A stretch of DNA of 64,000 nucleotides. Origin: Glebionis coronaria. Taxonomy: Eukaryota > Streptophyta > Magnoliopsida > Asterales > Asteraceae. Positions 18,080-30,010 of the stretch are shown here, in pieces. Every line of letters begins with the position of its first letter. Position 1 is the stretch's first letter. Made by a program: the position numbers and the translations under genes. The stretch covers positions 24,515,224 to 24,579,223 of the forward strand of contig CM046876.1 in the NCBI GenBank assembly GCA_025667525.1. The letters run 5' to 3'. The notes under the pieces were generated by a model. That model was not told the DNA's origin. It ran no database searches and saw only the letters and a program-made list of their open reading frames with translations.

Positions 18080-19029
18080 CTACAAAATTTATAAAGTTGT
18101 GATACCTAAAAAGCCCAAGTTTTACTTAATAGTACTGATTACTCATTAATAAGAGTAAGCCCAACAAGACAACGATGAGTTGTTATGTTAAAAGTAAAAT
18201 TTTAATGGTTATGTGCAATAAGAAGTCAACCAAAGAATTTTGTCAGTGTGTGCACCATTAGTACATTTTATGTTTTATACTAATCCATCATCAGTTCAAC
18301 ACCAGTTTATTTTTTGTGCAATGCGAAATCAAGACAATAGCATTTTTTTAGCAATTACAGCATCGATACAATATATGGTTATGTGTGGTTTTCCCTAAAG
18401 TTGTAGTTTCGCGCAGGTAGATCTTGTGGCTAAAGGTGCGCATTTTCAGTGTGTTAAGCAGATTTATATTATATGTATTCCATGACTACTGAAATCTCAG
18501 TATGAAGCCAGTATGTTTGCCGTTACTTTTGTTTTGAGCCTCTAACTTTATTGGGATCCTGACAATAATAGGTAGGCAATATGCTTAAAGACACCCTCGG
18601 GCAAACTCACTCCAGATGTTGTCAAGAAATAGATAATTTCTAATTATGAATATTCCAAACTTAAAAATCATTAAATAAATCAAACATTAAAAAAAGTTTC
18701 CATTCTCATATCGTCAATCAATCCAATCACTCCTAATAAGATATTTCACTGTACAACATTACAAAAAGAGATGTGCATATTTAACCTATAACACATTTCT
18801 TATAATCAGTAAACCCAATTAACCCATATGATGAGTTTCAACAATGAATCTCAAGCAATCTATAAAAGTAGTTGTTTCATTAAGGAATCACAAAAAGCCT
18901 ATATAAGCATATCCATAACCATCTAAAAGGTATTATATATCAATACCAAACAACCTGTATAATATTTGATTTATACATTAAAAAAAGACATTTAAAGAGT
19001 AACCCAGAATATAGCGACTCCATATTAGT

Positions 19030-19113
19030 TCAGAAATTTATATCTTTCGAGGGTGTGAAACTCTTGGGAATAACATTGATGTTCGGTTCAAACTCACTTT
19101 TCCCCATCTTAAC
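19030..19113 (-). pseudogene. Exon-like captured fragment ending in a stop
   Basis: An acceptor ATTATGCAG is followed by an open minus-strand stretch encoding MGKSEFEPNINVIPKSF and a few more residues to a TGA. It lies just inside the 5' end of the Helitron. The parent gene is not recognised. It could be the last exon of a small gene or a chance frame. Confidence 0.35.
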
Positions 19114-20277
19114 CTGCATAATCAAGAAAGAAAATTGTGACTTTTTTTATTTAAAATTAATCAAATTAAAATCAAATATATTGAATTGAAACCCCTAAAC
19201 AAAACAACACATAAAAATACCAACTGATTGGGAGAATTGAAACTCATTGGATTCTTAGCTCATTGACATATCCTCCAACAAATGTATCCATTTGATATTA
19301 TTTCCAGGAACATTTCACAGAATAAAGATTAATAAAAGAGAATTTGCAGTTTTGATCGAAGCCCTGACAATATTTTCCACATAATAAAATTGGCTGATGA
19401 TATGAATTAGTGATGAAATTAGTGATATTAATAGATGATGTTTTGAAAACGATAATGGCGTTTTTGAATTCATAAGTTATTTTCGGAATGTTTTAATAGC
19501 ATTTAATTAATTGAAACTTACGGAATTTTTGTATAAATGATGAAGCTTACGGGAGAAGATATTTGGGTCAAAGGTTTTTGAATCGAAGATGATGATTTTT
19601 TTACTTTAAAAATATAAAGAATTTTGATATTAATGCTACAGTTATGCCATGATATGTGTCAGTTTTAAGATGTGTGGGTCAAAGTTTTTAAAATCTTGGT
19701 ATATGTTCCTAAAAATACAAAATTCGGTTTGAAAAATTCAAATATTATTAAAGATAGATAATAACAAAAATGAAAGTTTATAAAGATTTGTTAAAAAAAA
19801 TTGTTTATAAAGTTTATCTAAAAATAACGTTTTTATAAAAATAATAAATGATTAAATATTTTTTTAGACAGTTTGTACAATGTATATTTTGTTGCGTATA
19901 TAAAACACATTGTTTATATTTTTTTTTTTTTTTTAGTAAAATTATTACACTAACAATTTATTTACGTTTATAAAATATTTCCAAAATAATTTGTAGTGTT
20001 TATTTACGTTTTGAAAATTTTAATTCTCTGTTTTTTTTTTGAAATTGTAGAATTAAATCTTGCGTAGAAAAGAAGATTGTAGAATGGTTTTAAATTGTGC
20101 TTTGAGGGTTGTTTGTTAGTTTTGAGAATTTTTATACTTATTTATGGTAGTGTTTTTAAGAGATTTTTAATGCTATGTGCTTAATTATCTTGTACATTGT
20201 TGCTATTCAAGGAAACTGTTTTAATGTTGCAAGCTTTAAGGGTTTGTAAATTATTTCATTTTATTAGGAGATATAGA

Positions 20278-20735
20278 CAAGTATGAATCACAATAGTTTT
20301 GATAGAACCGGGTACACGGGAACACGGGATCACGGGTCGCGTCAAAAGTACCAAAAGTGGATCATCAAAGCACATATCCCTGCACAACATCACAACACAC
20401 AAACAACCTACTTGGCTCCCCCCTACACTTATTGGTGGAAATGGATGAAGGTGAAAAAGGGTGGAAAGGATGGTAAAGGTAAAAATCTAACCTAGTTATA
20501 CGATGCTTGATTTATTTATCACGAGTCTCTAGCTCGACTCGATTTCCCGAATTAATTCAAGGGAAATGTGGAGAGGGATGGAATCATCTCATGAGAGATG
20601 TCCTCTCCAAAGTACAACTTAACTTTGTTCTTGGTAAACGTATTTTTAGGATATTTTAAACTAAAAGCTAATATTAAAAACTAATTTAAATTTAATAAAC
20701 TACTTTTTTAAAAACTATTTTAAACTAATTTATAT
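20278..20735 (-). other. E1 remnant: residual 5' interior and start of its 5' LTR
   Basis: Sequence from about 20614 to 20735 aligns with 11211-11330 of the E1 3' LTR. The LTR start is probably near 20505, but it is altered by small indels. The stretch 20278-20500 is unmatched and includes repeats of ACGGG-type words (20310-20340). No tRNA primer complement is visible. The LTR is broken off at TATAT, where E2 inserted, and resumes at 34566. Confidence 0.6.
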
Positions 20736-23700
20736 TGATGTGTAGTAAATCGTACACGTTTTAGGAAAAACGCGTATGAGTGGCAAGTATTAAGTTGTAC
20801 GCTTTAGGAAAAACGTAAAACCGAATAAATGCGGGTTCGTTCTCGAAGGAGGTGTGTGTATTAATGTGCCAATATATAAAATAACAATGTTTGGATTAGT
20901 GACGTTTTTGGTTTACAAGAGAACGAGCTACGAGTACGATTAATCTACGACGTTGACGTAAAACGCGAACGTAAATACGTAAAACGTGACAAAATTAAAA
21001 ATTAAACCTAAAAATTAATTTAAAAGATTAAACTAAGTCTAAAATAATATATATAAGAATAAAAATCCAACAAATATATTTTAAAACCTTTTATTAGTTA
21101 AATATTCAATTTTAAATGCTAATTAAAGCCCTAAAATTAAATATAATTAACAAAATGTCCAAAATATATCTTTATTGAACAAATTAGGTACATATATTAT
21201 TAAAAGACTAAAAAGTATTTTTCCTAAATTTTAAAAACTATTTTTCTATTTTTAAATCACTAAAAACTATTTTTCAACTAAAATAATTATAAAAAATAAT
21301 AAAATAATGCCAAAAATAATTTGACGATTTTGAAAATCCTAAATTATCCTAAAGAATAGTAGAAAATTGAAAAAGTTTGAAAAATGTAAAATTTTTCACT
21401 AAAAGACAAAACAGTTTAATATTAAAACCCTAATTAAACTAATTTAATTATAAAAAATAATTAAAAAGTGAACAATGAAATCATTTTTAAACTAAAAATC
21501 TTAAATTAATTTTCTAAGTCTAAGAAAATTTTTAAAACTGAAAAATATTAATTTTTCACACTAAATGCCAAAAATAGTAAGTAAAAAGTTAGTTAAAAAT
21601 AGCTATAAATCCTAAAAAATACTTAATGAACAGTAAATTAAAAACTAATTATGCTGAAAAATCAGAAATTAAATAAGAAAAATAATGAAACAAAAATGAA
21701 GTGCTAATTCCTAAATTTGATCACTAAAGACAAAAATTCAAGAAAACTGACAATGACACTTGCTTTGTTTCTGTCTTTTAGTGTAGCAGTACTAACCAAA
21801 GTACTACCAGTGGGAACTTGGTTCCCACTGCTAGTTATAAAAAATTGACAGCAGAAGGATAAGCTTAGGGAAGCTTATTGATGGCTTTTTACTGGACAAG
21901 AAGGCACCCCTACACTCAGTGGAGTGTAGGGAGTCTAGATAAGCAAAAAAACAGCACTTTCTTCACAAAAATCAAACACAAATGCACAATCAAAGTGACT
22001 GTTTAAGCTATATGGTTTCTGTGAACAGTGACTGAACTATTGTGCACAAATACGAATTTTTAAGGCTCAAATCTGGCACATAGATGGTCCAAACAACAAA
22101 CAAGCTAAATATAAACTTAACTTAACCTACTTCCTATTGGTGAACAAGATTTGATTGCAAAGTTTAAACTAAATCATGCTCAAAAAGGGGCTTACTGAAT
22201 TTAAGCTATAAAAACCAAATTATAGCATGCAATCACTTTAAAAACCCACCAATCTTGCAACTAATGACTGATTACTCCTATATCTACCCTAAAGAAGCTT
22301 GTTAAACAAATTCATAACCCAAGAATTGTCACCAAACTCAAGTAAAAACCAAATCCAAACACCCCCTTATTTACTGAAATCCATTAATTAACAACACAAC
22401 TTCATACAAACTCAAACTAAACTGATTCAAATTACTTCTAATATGCATACCAATCCTAAAATAGTAATATCAAACAAGAAATTCAACAATTAATCAGGCA
22501 ACACTCATAGACACATAAATCACATAAAATACTTAAAAAAATAGCTAATGGGGTTCAAAGCCTTTACCTGGGTTGATGCCTTCCAAAAGGTGTATGGTTG
22601 AGCTTATGGGAGCTTATGGAAAGGTGTTGATGCAGAGAAATGGCAAGGCGGGGACTACAGCAGTCCCAAACACCCCCTTATATCTTTCAAATGAGCTTGC
22701 AACCTTTGAACCTGCCAAAAGTGATAAAGAAAAAGTGACTTGAGACAAAGCTTATAGGCTATAAGCTAGCTTATGGATTAAGCTGCTTAAAGCTTATGAG
22801 CTTATAAAGTATAAGACAAAAAAATAAGATGCTATTTTTTCTTTCAAACCAATAAACTTTAAACTTCACAAAATTTTGGCAAAAAGATTTGATGAAAGCT
22901 GAAATCAAACCCTCATTCCGCTTTCCCTTCATTTGGGTTTGAATTCAAGCTGTTGAAAAAAAAAACTCTTGCAAAATTCTATGAAAAACGAATTTTTCTT
23001 GAAAATCCTTAGAACATTAATACTAAAGAAACCTTAACCAATCTTGCATAAAACGTGAAACTTTAAGCTAAATTACACTAAAACATGTTTAAAATGGAAC
23101 TCAGATTGCATAAAGAATTAAAATTTCATTTTCATTAATTTCTTAAAAACTTTTATACAAAACTGGAACAAAAAACTTGTCACAGGTCGACATAGCTTTA
23201 TATAGGGAATAAAAGAACAATCTAGAATGCTGAATAAAAAATTACTGAACATAAACCCTAATTCTCTAAAATCACTAAAAAGTCCCTGGTCAAAGTCTTG
23301 AGAATTTGGTCTTTGTGCCCTATGTGATGATGCAGCTGTAAAAATGATCTTGAGTCGTTCATTTGGTCCTTTGGGACCAAGGAATGCGACTTGGAGCGTT
23401 AATGGACTGGGGGATTCGTTCTTTGCCATTTCTAGTGTAGCAGGGGACAAACGTGGGGGCCATTTGGATGAGTGGGGAATAGTTTTGTGAGGTGGGTTTT
23501 GATTAGGCCAAGGTCAATCACCATTCTAGATATAATTGAGTCAAACCCCTTTGATTTGTGGGTTTTAGGATTAGGGTTCTTGGGGGTTAAGAGAGGATGA
23601 ACAGGTGTGTTTGATTGTAGATTAAGTTTGTTAACATGTTTCCCTCTCAAAAATATATATAAAAACGGTTTAAATTGTTAAGTGGGGGTTTTGACTTTGG

Positions 23701-24334
23701 TTTGACCATTGTTTATTTAACTAAACAGATTGGTGGGGGTGACGTGGATGAAAGGGTAAATGTGATTGGGTGAGGGTTTAAGTGGGGTGAGGTGTCAGTA
23801 GGTGATAGGAGGGTTAGGGTTTTATTGTCTGGCCGAATTGATCCCCCAATTCCCATCTTGTTGTCTCTTTGAATTAAAACAGCTAAAACTTTCCATCCTT
23901 TGAAAACAACTTTGCTCATCTTGTCACTTTTGGCACATACACATGTATAAAGTTTCCAAGGGTCTTTCATGTATCTTTGACATTCTTCAAGGGCTAAATG
24001 TGTAAAGTCTTCAAACTTTAGGGACCCTATTCGTATTTATGAATATTTGAGGGGTATAAAGTGTTAATCTTCAAACTTGGAGGACCAATGTTGCCAATTC
24101 TTCAAACTTCAAGGACTTGATAGGAAAATCATGATTCGGGTCCGGTTCTTTGTGCGACTTTGTTTCCCGTGTTCGTTTTTGTTTTATTCTTGTGATCTTT
24201 TGGTGAATTCACGATATCCGTACCTGAAATACACAATGAACAAATACAGGCATATTTGTGGGTATTTTGACGATATTTTAAGCGTTTTAAGCCCGATTTG
24301 GACGATGAGACTATGTATAAATACAGTCTCATCA
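20736..24334 (-). repeat. 3' LTR of E2
   Basis: 3599 bp, TGATG to CATCA, aligned throughout with 30958-34565 (3608 bp) with scattered substitutions and small indels. It contains a dense cluster of the palindrome AAGCTT within TAAGCTTAT-like words at 22740-22810. Reading frames of 60-112 codons at 23118-24415 recur in the other LTR because the LTRs are copies; they are not supported as genes. Confidence 0.93.
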
Positions 24335-24346
24335 CTCCCCCATACT
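24335..24346 (-). other. Polypurine tract of E2
   Basis: Minus strand AGTATGGGGGAG immediately precedes the LTR start TGATGAGACTG. This is the plus-strand priming site and confirms the minus orientation. Confidence 0.85.
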
Positions 24347-26192
24347 AAACCATTGCCGTGTCCCCACGCAATGCTAGAATTAAGTATCGTAGCACTTCCA
24401 AAATTCATTTTATGATGACTTTTATTGAAGACATAAATTTAAATAAACTACTACACGTGGTTTAGACATAATGTATTGTTTTCATCACGAGAAAGTGAGT
24501 TTTGGGATCATAGAACAAGAACACGTGAATGCTTCGTTAGAAATAATTTCGTCGTCCTCGATTTTTACCCAATTCCATGCTAAGCGTGTAACGAGATCAT
24601 TGTTATTATAAGTTAGCAACACGATCACATCTCATGAGTGTTAATTATGAACCTAAACTCCCTTATTCCTACTTGGTATCTCTTATATTTTATTTTGTCT
24701 TAATGATCACGAGGATACATCATTGACTTATGCGTGAATAGAGATTAAGTCTAAAAATAGAGTTCTATCGGTGTAACCAAAATCATTAAATCAATAATTC
24801 ATCCCAATAGACAACGATGTTAAAAAATTAAGTCAACAAGAAGGATCGATAAACACGGTTTTATAACAGTTTTGAACATGAGACTTATTACCAAGACTTT
24901 TATACGCCCCCTAACGGAAGGGCCTTATTATCTTTGGTTTACCTCCATCTTTTATTCAACTTCGTCTATTATGACTTCGGTCTTGCCTTGCCTTTTATTA
25001 TCCGCCTCATCGGTGGTTTTATTAGCCAAAGACGTATATCCTCACGCTAAAGCGAATTTTGGATCTTTAAAGCTTCGAAGATTAAGGCTTGATTCACTTT
25101 CAATTTGGGCATAGATTTTTCGGCCTTGTGAGCTTCAAATTTTTGCTTAATTTAGGTGAGCACTTGAAATCTTATTATTAGGTGAAGCTTTCGATTATTC
25201 GGGTGCCAATACTTCAAAACCGTGACGCTGGCGAAACCTTAATGTTTTCCCAATTTAATTACATGGAAGCTACCAAAACAAATTAGAAACCAACAATAGT
25301 GACTAAACCGCCAAATCAATATTTATTAACAATTATTATGCAAAAGCGTGGGGAGAATAAGTTAATAATAACTACACATAAGATCGTGACGATTACGAGA
25401 CTTATAAATAACTCTATCATTTCTCGTCCTCATTTAAGAGACTTAGCCTAAAAAGTTAAGGAATCGAGCTAAGTGCTCAACACGCACGGTCGAGTCAAAA
25501 ATTACTCTTATTCTCACCATTGAAAAACCTACATTCGTGTCTTAAACACTTATGAAAAACTAGAAAAAAATTAAAATTTGGCCATTTTTAGCCTTATTTT
25601 GCAACAAAACGATAGCAAAAGGATGAATATTGGATTGCGTGGTGACGTAAGCAAGGTTAAGTATCTACTCACCCCCTATACTAAAACTAAACATTGTCCT
25701 CAATGTTTCGAGTCTAGGGGTGTAAACACCCCCATACTAGAGACGAAGTCGAATGCTTAATCTCGAGCATGGAAAGGGTAAAACGAATAACCTAAAAGCC
25801 GTTTATGAGTTATGCTAATAAGATAAACGTTAGAACATAAACGGATATCATCGGATATCGAAATCTCCAAAGGCAACGATCGAAGCTCGAGTGATCCGTA
25901 AAACGAACACGAGAGGCTTCAATGATGACGATGAACCTAATAAATCACAATCACAAACAACCACGGAACAAAGGTTGGAAGAGCACAAGTCCCCTCGTTA
26001 CATTAAACTAAGAAAGCGATAATATTTACAAGGATAAGCATGAGAATCCCCCACGAGGCACCTTGTTTTTGATAACCGAGTCAAAAGCTTGACTCGAATC
26101 CCTATAAATGTGATCATTTAGGGATAATCTTGGTTTGGTCATTTTTGGTGGGGCTTACATGATAAACAAGGCCCAAAAGTACATGGAGTACT
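24347..26192 (-). other. E2 3' non-coding interior
   Basis: Between the acidic reading frame and the PPT there is 1.8 kb with no supported gene. It shares words and order with 13975-15700 of E1 (gatcacgaggatac, cctcaatgttt, cccccatact). A large non-coding 3' interior is usual in Athila-like elements. The envelope-like frame found in some members is not recognisable. Confidence 0.55.
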
Positions 26193-26968
26193 TTAAAAAC
26201 CTGATAAACGTATACCGGGGTCAAAGATAGCGTCCTCGTTTTCAGATGAAGGACGAAACAACGCTACTTCAACACAAACCCCAATGGGGTAGAAGAAAAG
26301 ATATGAGAAGTAGAAAGGTGGGGCAATAGGTAAGTCAACATAATGAGCTACTCGAGGTAGACTCACACCAAGCAAACGAAAAGATTTTCCATTTATTGCA
26401 TCGGTGGAAGACCGAGATTTCCCTTTACAAGCAATTCTAGGATCGTAAATCTCGTCCTCGGTGGAGAAATGTGAGGGAACATTTGGGGCTTCCCCCACAC
26501 TAAAACCACACCAACCGTCGTCAAAAGGAGTAGACGAGGTGGTAGTACTCATGAAACGCGGTGATGACGGAGTTAAACATGTAGAAATATCTTTTAAATC
26601 ATTTTTAAAATCTTTTCCTTTTTCATCGTTCAAAAACTCTTTAAGAAAACCCGATTTGATAATGTCGAAAATATTTGGCGTGTCAAATTCAAAATTAGTC
26701 ACGCTAAAAATCCTCACATTTAAGTCTTTGGTAGGAGGGGGTGGCGGATTGTATAAGTTCTCAAAACGTTTGTCAATAAAGAACACCGCCCCCTCGGGGT
26801 CGACATACTCGTCATCCTCATGATCGTCGATCTCATCGATTTCCTCATCAAAGATAGGCTTGTCAAACCAAGGTTTGTCATTCCCCTCTTTGAGTATCTT
26901 AGAAACTCTCTCGATAAGATCACGATCACGCACGAAACCATCATTCTTTTGTGGGGATCGTTGGTAAG
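26193..26968 (-). pseudogene. Frameshifted C-terminal continuation of the E2 gag-protease protein
   Basis: After the main frame ends at 26969, the minus strand continues in another frame without a stop for some 250 codons (…DLTYQRSPQKNDGFVRDRDL onward). There is no good start codon, so it reads as the tail of the same protein after a frameshift near 26970-26990. It is rich in Asp/Glu, with a run PPPPP at about 26735-26750, and ends with a hydrophobic patch (LPIAPPFYFSYLFFYPIGV) that might be a membrane segment. No reverse transcriptase motif is present. Function unknown. Confidence 0.6.
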
Positions 26969-29968
26969 TTAGATCCTCACGAATGTGGTAAACGTCATTC
27001 TCAAATGAGGAGTGTTTATAAGGTAACTCCTCGAGAATGGGACTTGTGTAAAATCATCGACCTCCTTAAAGAATTCTTCATCATCACAATTGTGAAACGA
27101 AAGAGGATCGATGATATGGTCGTCAACGTTCTCGAATTCATCATCAAAAATGGGATTATGATGAAAAATAGGTTCGTATACGGAATTCGAGTACGTTGTG
27201 AAAGTGTCGTCATTCTCATCATCATAAGAAATTTCCGACATGAGATCGTCCTCTTCATTTGAAGATTTATCAAAGGGTAAATCCTCGAAGATGGATGGCG
27301 GATTAGCAAGTATATGCTCGATCTCGGCAAAATCACCATTGCCATCAAAGAAAGTGTCGATGTGAGCAAGTTCTCGAGTGGATTTCTCGAGAGTCACAAC
27401 CATGGACTTACAAGTCGCATGACTATGCTTAGGTGACATTTCTATGATGGGTGAGATTGCATTGGGTTGGGCCACTTCCTTAGCCTTAATGGGTTTGGGG
27501 CTAGGAGTGGGAGGCACTTCAATGGGTTTAGAAGTATGGGCCTCAAAGTCATGGTCCTTCGAAGGTGGTGAAGACGAGCCCATATTGGTCTTTGTCGTGA
27601 TGGCACTAACGTCGCCCTTCGGAATTGGTGTTTCACTTGTTTCGCTAAAAATATCCCAAAGTGAGTTTTCATTCATAAATTTACACATACTCTTTTGAAT
27701 TAGGTACACGTATTCTTTATCATTAAAATCATCATCTTTAAAACCTTTTTTCTTAATTCTTTCAAAACATGCATCAAGCTTCATTCTTTCCGCTAAAGTG
27801 AACATTTTGAAATCATTAGGATTTGAATCATTAGGTTTTGAAACCCCGGTTTTTTCATTCTCATTAAACCCTTGGGATTTTCTAGCGAACAAGTCTATTT
27901 TCTCATCCCCATATCTCATAGTAAGTCTCCCCTCGTGAACGTCGATTACGGTTCTAGCCGTCGATAAGAATGGTCGGCCTAAAATAATGGGACATTTAGG
28001 GTCACACTCGTAATCGGAGATAACGAAATCCGCGGGAAAAACGAACTTTCCAATTTTGACATAGACATCCTCGGCTATTCCAATTGGTATAAGTGGAGTA
28101 CAATTTGCTAGCTCGATTGTCATGTTCGTGGGGGTAAGCGAAGGCAATCTCATCAATTTCCAAAGAGAATGAGGCATGAGATTGATGCTAGCACCTAAAT
28201 CGGCAAGGTCTAAACATCCCTCAATCTCGGAAAAATCACAAGGTAGTAGAAATTGGCCCGGATCCTTTTCCTTTCTCGGCATACGCCTTTTGGGTTTTTT
28301 AAGAAGGATCGATGCATAAGTTTCTTCAAGGGTTACTTTGGTAAGGTCAACAAAGCTCTCTTTTTGAACCGTGGATGGAATTTTAGGTACACGAGGGTGT
28401 GCACTCCTTTCCTTGGTCGCCACGTTCACCCCATCGACTTTAGAACAAGAAGACGTCTTAGAAGTCGAGGGTTGAGAAGCATAAACAACTCGAAATCCTT
28501 CAAGGTTAGGGGTAATCATACGACCTTTCTCACGAGACGAGGCGGCTTTACAATGTTCCTTCGGATTTGCAACGGTGTCACTAGGTAATGAACTCGATGA
28601 CGCACCCGAGGACTTGTTCATTATGGCCGAAAACATCTTTTTTATGTCAATTTGCCCTTGCTCAATCTTCGTGTTTTGCAATTTCAATGTATTAGAAAAG
28701 TCGTTTTTCAAAGTACCAATTTCTCCCTCTAATCGTCTCATATTAGCCTCATTCGTTTTCATGTAATTTTGAAAATCGTTTGACGAACTATTTTGATTTG
28801 AATTAAAGTTCCTTTGGTTTTGATTACTTCTTTGAAAATTTCCTTGATTACCACTTGAAAAGTTGTTGCCTTGATTGTTGTTGTTTGAAAAATTCGAGTT
28901 TTGGTTATTGTCTCGATTTTTCCAAGTTATATTACGACCTTGATTATAACCTTCTTGATTTTGGTTTGAAAATTTTCCTTGTTGATTGTTTCCTTGAAAA
29001 TTGTTTCGATTTTGAAAATTGTTGCCTTGGTTATAATTGCCTTGTTGTGATGGACCTGCGTTATTTTGATTTTGATTAGAAAAATTGTTGTTTAACGCAC
29101 TCAAATTCGACGTTTGGCCATCCGTAGCCGCACACTCGTAATAATTATGAGGTCCACCACAAAACGTACACGATGCCTCAACCGCTTTCACCGTAGCGGG
29201 AGCGTCTTTCTTTTGCATTTCAACGAGAAAAGACATGAACACATTCGTTAACTTGTCGACTTTTACATCAACTCTCTCAGTGTCGCGATTAGAACTACTA
29301 ACATTGGCGATATTGGCAACACTCGGTGCGTTGCGGAGTTGGTAAACCTTGGATCGGTTTTCGATAATTATCAATGCGTCTTTCGGAGTTTTACACAAAA
29401 AGTTGCCACCGGCGGCGGAATTCAACGAGTCTTGTTCGTGAAAATTAAGACCGTTGTAAAACGTGTCGATTTGGTGCAACTCGGAAAAACCATGGTGAGG
29501 ACATTGCCTAAGCAATTCCTTAAAACGATCACACGCGTCTCTAAAAGATTCATGCGGTTTTTGCTCAAATTTCGTAATTTCATTCTTGAAAAACGTTGTC
29601 TTAGACGGTGGGAAAAAATAATTAACGAACTTGGAAACGAGATCCTTCCACTTAGTTATCGAATTAGGTGGCTCTTTCTCGTACCAATCCTTAGCGGCAC
29701 CATCGAGCGAGTACGGAAAAAGCATAAGCTTGACGACATCGGTGTCGACGTTCTTAAACTTGCTCGTGGCCAAAAGACGATCAAAATTCCGAATATGGTC
29801 GTGAGGATTATCGGCTTCACGACCTCGAAACTTCGTAGCTTGGATTAACGAAAGCATTCCGCTCTTAATCTCAAAATTCTCCGCTTCGATAGCGGGAATT
29901 TCGATCGCGTCTCCATAACCCTCGGTGGGTGCTTGGAGCAATTCCATCATCGAACGGTTGTCGGCCAT
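26969..29968 (-). CDS. Athila-type Gag plus aspartic protease (gag-pro), 999 codons
   Basis: Gag forms the retrotransposon particle and packages RNA; the protease matures it. Residues about 40-220 are the retrotransposon gag domain (GAAKDWYEKEP, then FKNEITKFEQKPHESF and LRQCPHHG). A zinc knuckle CTFCGGPHNYYEC lies at about 265-278. Residues about 285-400 are an Asn/Gln/Gly-rich, prion-like stretch. The protease begins near 580 with the active site DLGASIN and ends with ILGRPFLSTART. From about 670 to the end the protein is acidic and unlike reverse transcriptase. The first Met here is probably internal, because the same frame extends upstream to 30106 through one stop. A frameshift near the 3' end leads into 26193-26968. 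Confidence 0.88.
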   Translation of the reverse strand: MADNRSMMELLQAPTEGYGDAIEIPAIEAENFEIKSGMLSLIQATKFRGREADNPHDHIRNFDRLLATSKFKNVDTDVVKLMLFPYSLDGAAKDWYEKEPPNSITKWKDLVSKFVNYFFPPSKTTFFKNEITKFEQKPHESFRDACDRFKELLRQCPHHGFSELHQIDTFYNGLNFHEQDSLNSAAGGNFLCKTPKDALIIIENRSKVYQLRNAPSVANIANVSSSNRDTERVDVKVDKLTNVFMSFLVEMQKKDAPATVKAVEASCTFCGGPHNYYECAATDGQTSNLSALNNNFSNQNQNNAGPSQQGNYNQGNNFQNRNNFQGNNQQGKFSNQNQEGYNQGRNITWKNRDNNQNSNFSNNNNQGNNFSSGNQGNFQRSNQNQRNFNSNQNSSSNDFQNYMKTNEANMRRLEGEIGTLKNDFSNTLKLQNTKIEQGQIDIKKMFSAIMNKSSGASSSSLPSDTVANPKEHCKAASSREKGRMITPNLEGFRVVYASQPSTSKTSSCSKVDGVNVATKERSAHPRVPKIPSTVQKESFVDLTKVTLEETYASILLKKPKRRMPRKEKDPGQFLLPCDFSEIEGCLDLADLGASINLMPHSLWKLMRLPSLTPTNMTIELANCTPLIPIGIAEDVYVKIGKFVFPADFVISDYECDPKCPIILGRPFLSTARTVIDVHEGRLTMRYGDEKIDLFARKSQGFNENEKTGVSKPNDSNPNDFKMFTLAERMKLDACFERIKKKGFKDDDFNDKEYVYLIQKSMCKFMNENSLWDIFSETSETPIPKGDVSAITTKTNMGSSSPPSKDHDFEAHTSKPIEVPPTPSPKPIKAKEVAQPNAISPIIEMSPKHSHATCKSMVVTLEKSTRELAHIDTFFDGNGDFAEIEHILANPPSIFEDLPFDKSSNEEDDLMSEISYDDENDDTFTTYSNSVYEPIFHHNPIFDDEFENVDDHIIDPLSFHNCDDEEFFKEVDDFTQVPFSRSYLINTPHLRMTFTTFVRI

Positions 29969-30010
29969 CTCCTCTACGGTTTCTTCAACAACGATATTAG
30001 GAACGTCGGT

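Larger units (their letters stand above)
15722..20277 (-). mobile_element. Non-autonomous Helitron carrying gene fragments
   Basis: On the minus strand the right end begins TCTATATCTCCTAATAAA, a typical Helitron 5' terminus. The left end finishes with a hairpin (ACCCG/CGGGT, plus coordinates 15733-15750), then CTTTAAGCTAG followed by T, a typical 3' terminus. There is no target duplication, as expected. The base outside the 5' end is G rather than A, the only departure from the usual A-T target. No Rep/helicase frame is present. It lies inside E1, whose sequence flanks both sides. It carries fragments of a copper ATPase gene and at least two other exon-like pieces, all on the minus strand. 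Confidence 0.82.

Noticed and set aside
23118..24415. Frames of 60-112 codons, both strands, duplicated at 33348-34601
   Set aside because: They lie in the two E2 LTRs and recur because LTRs are copies; no recognisable domain and no conserved start or splice context.
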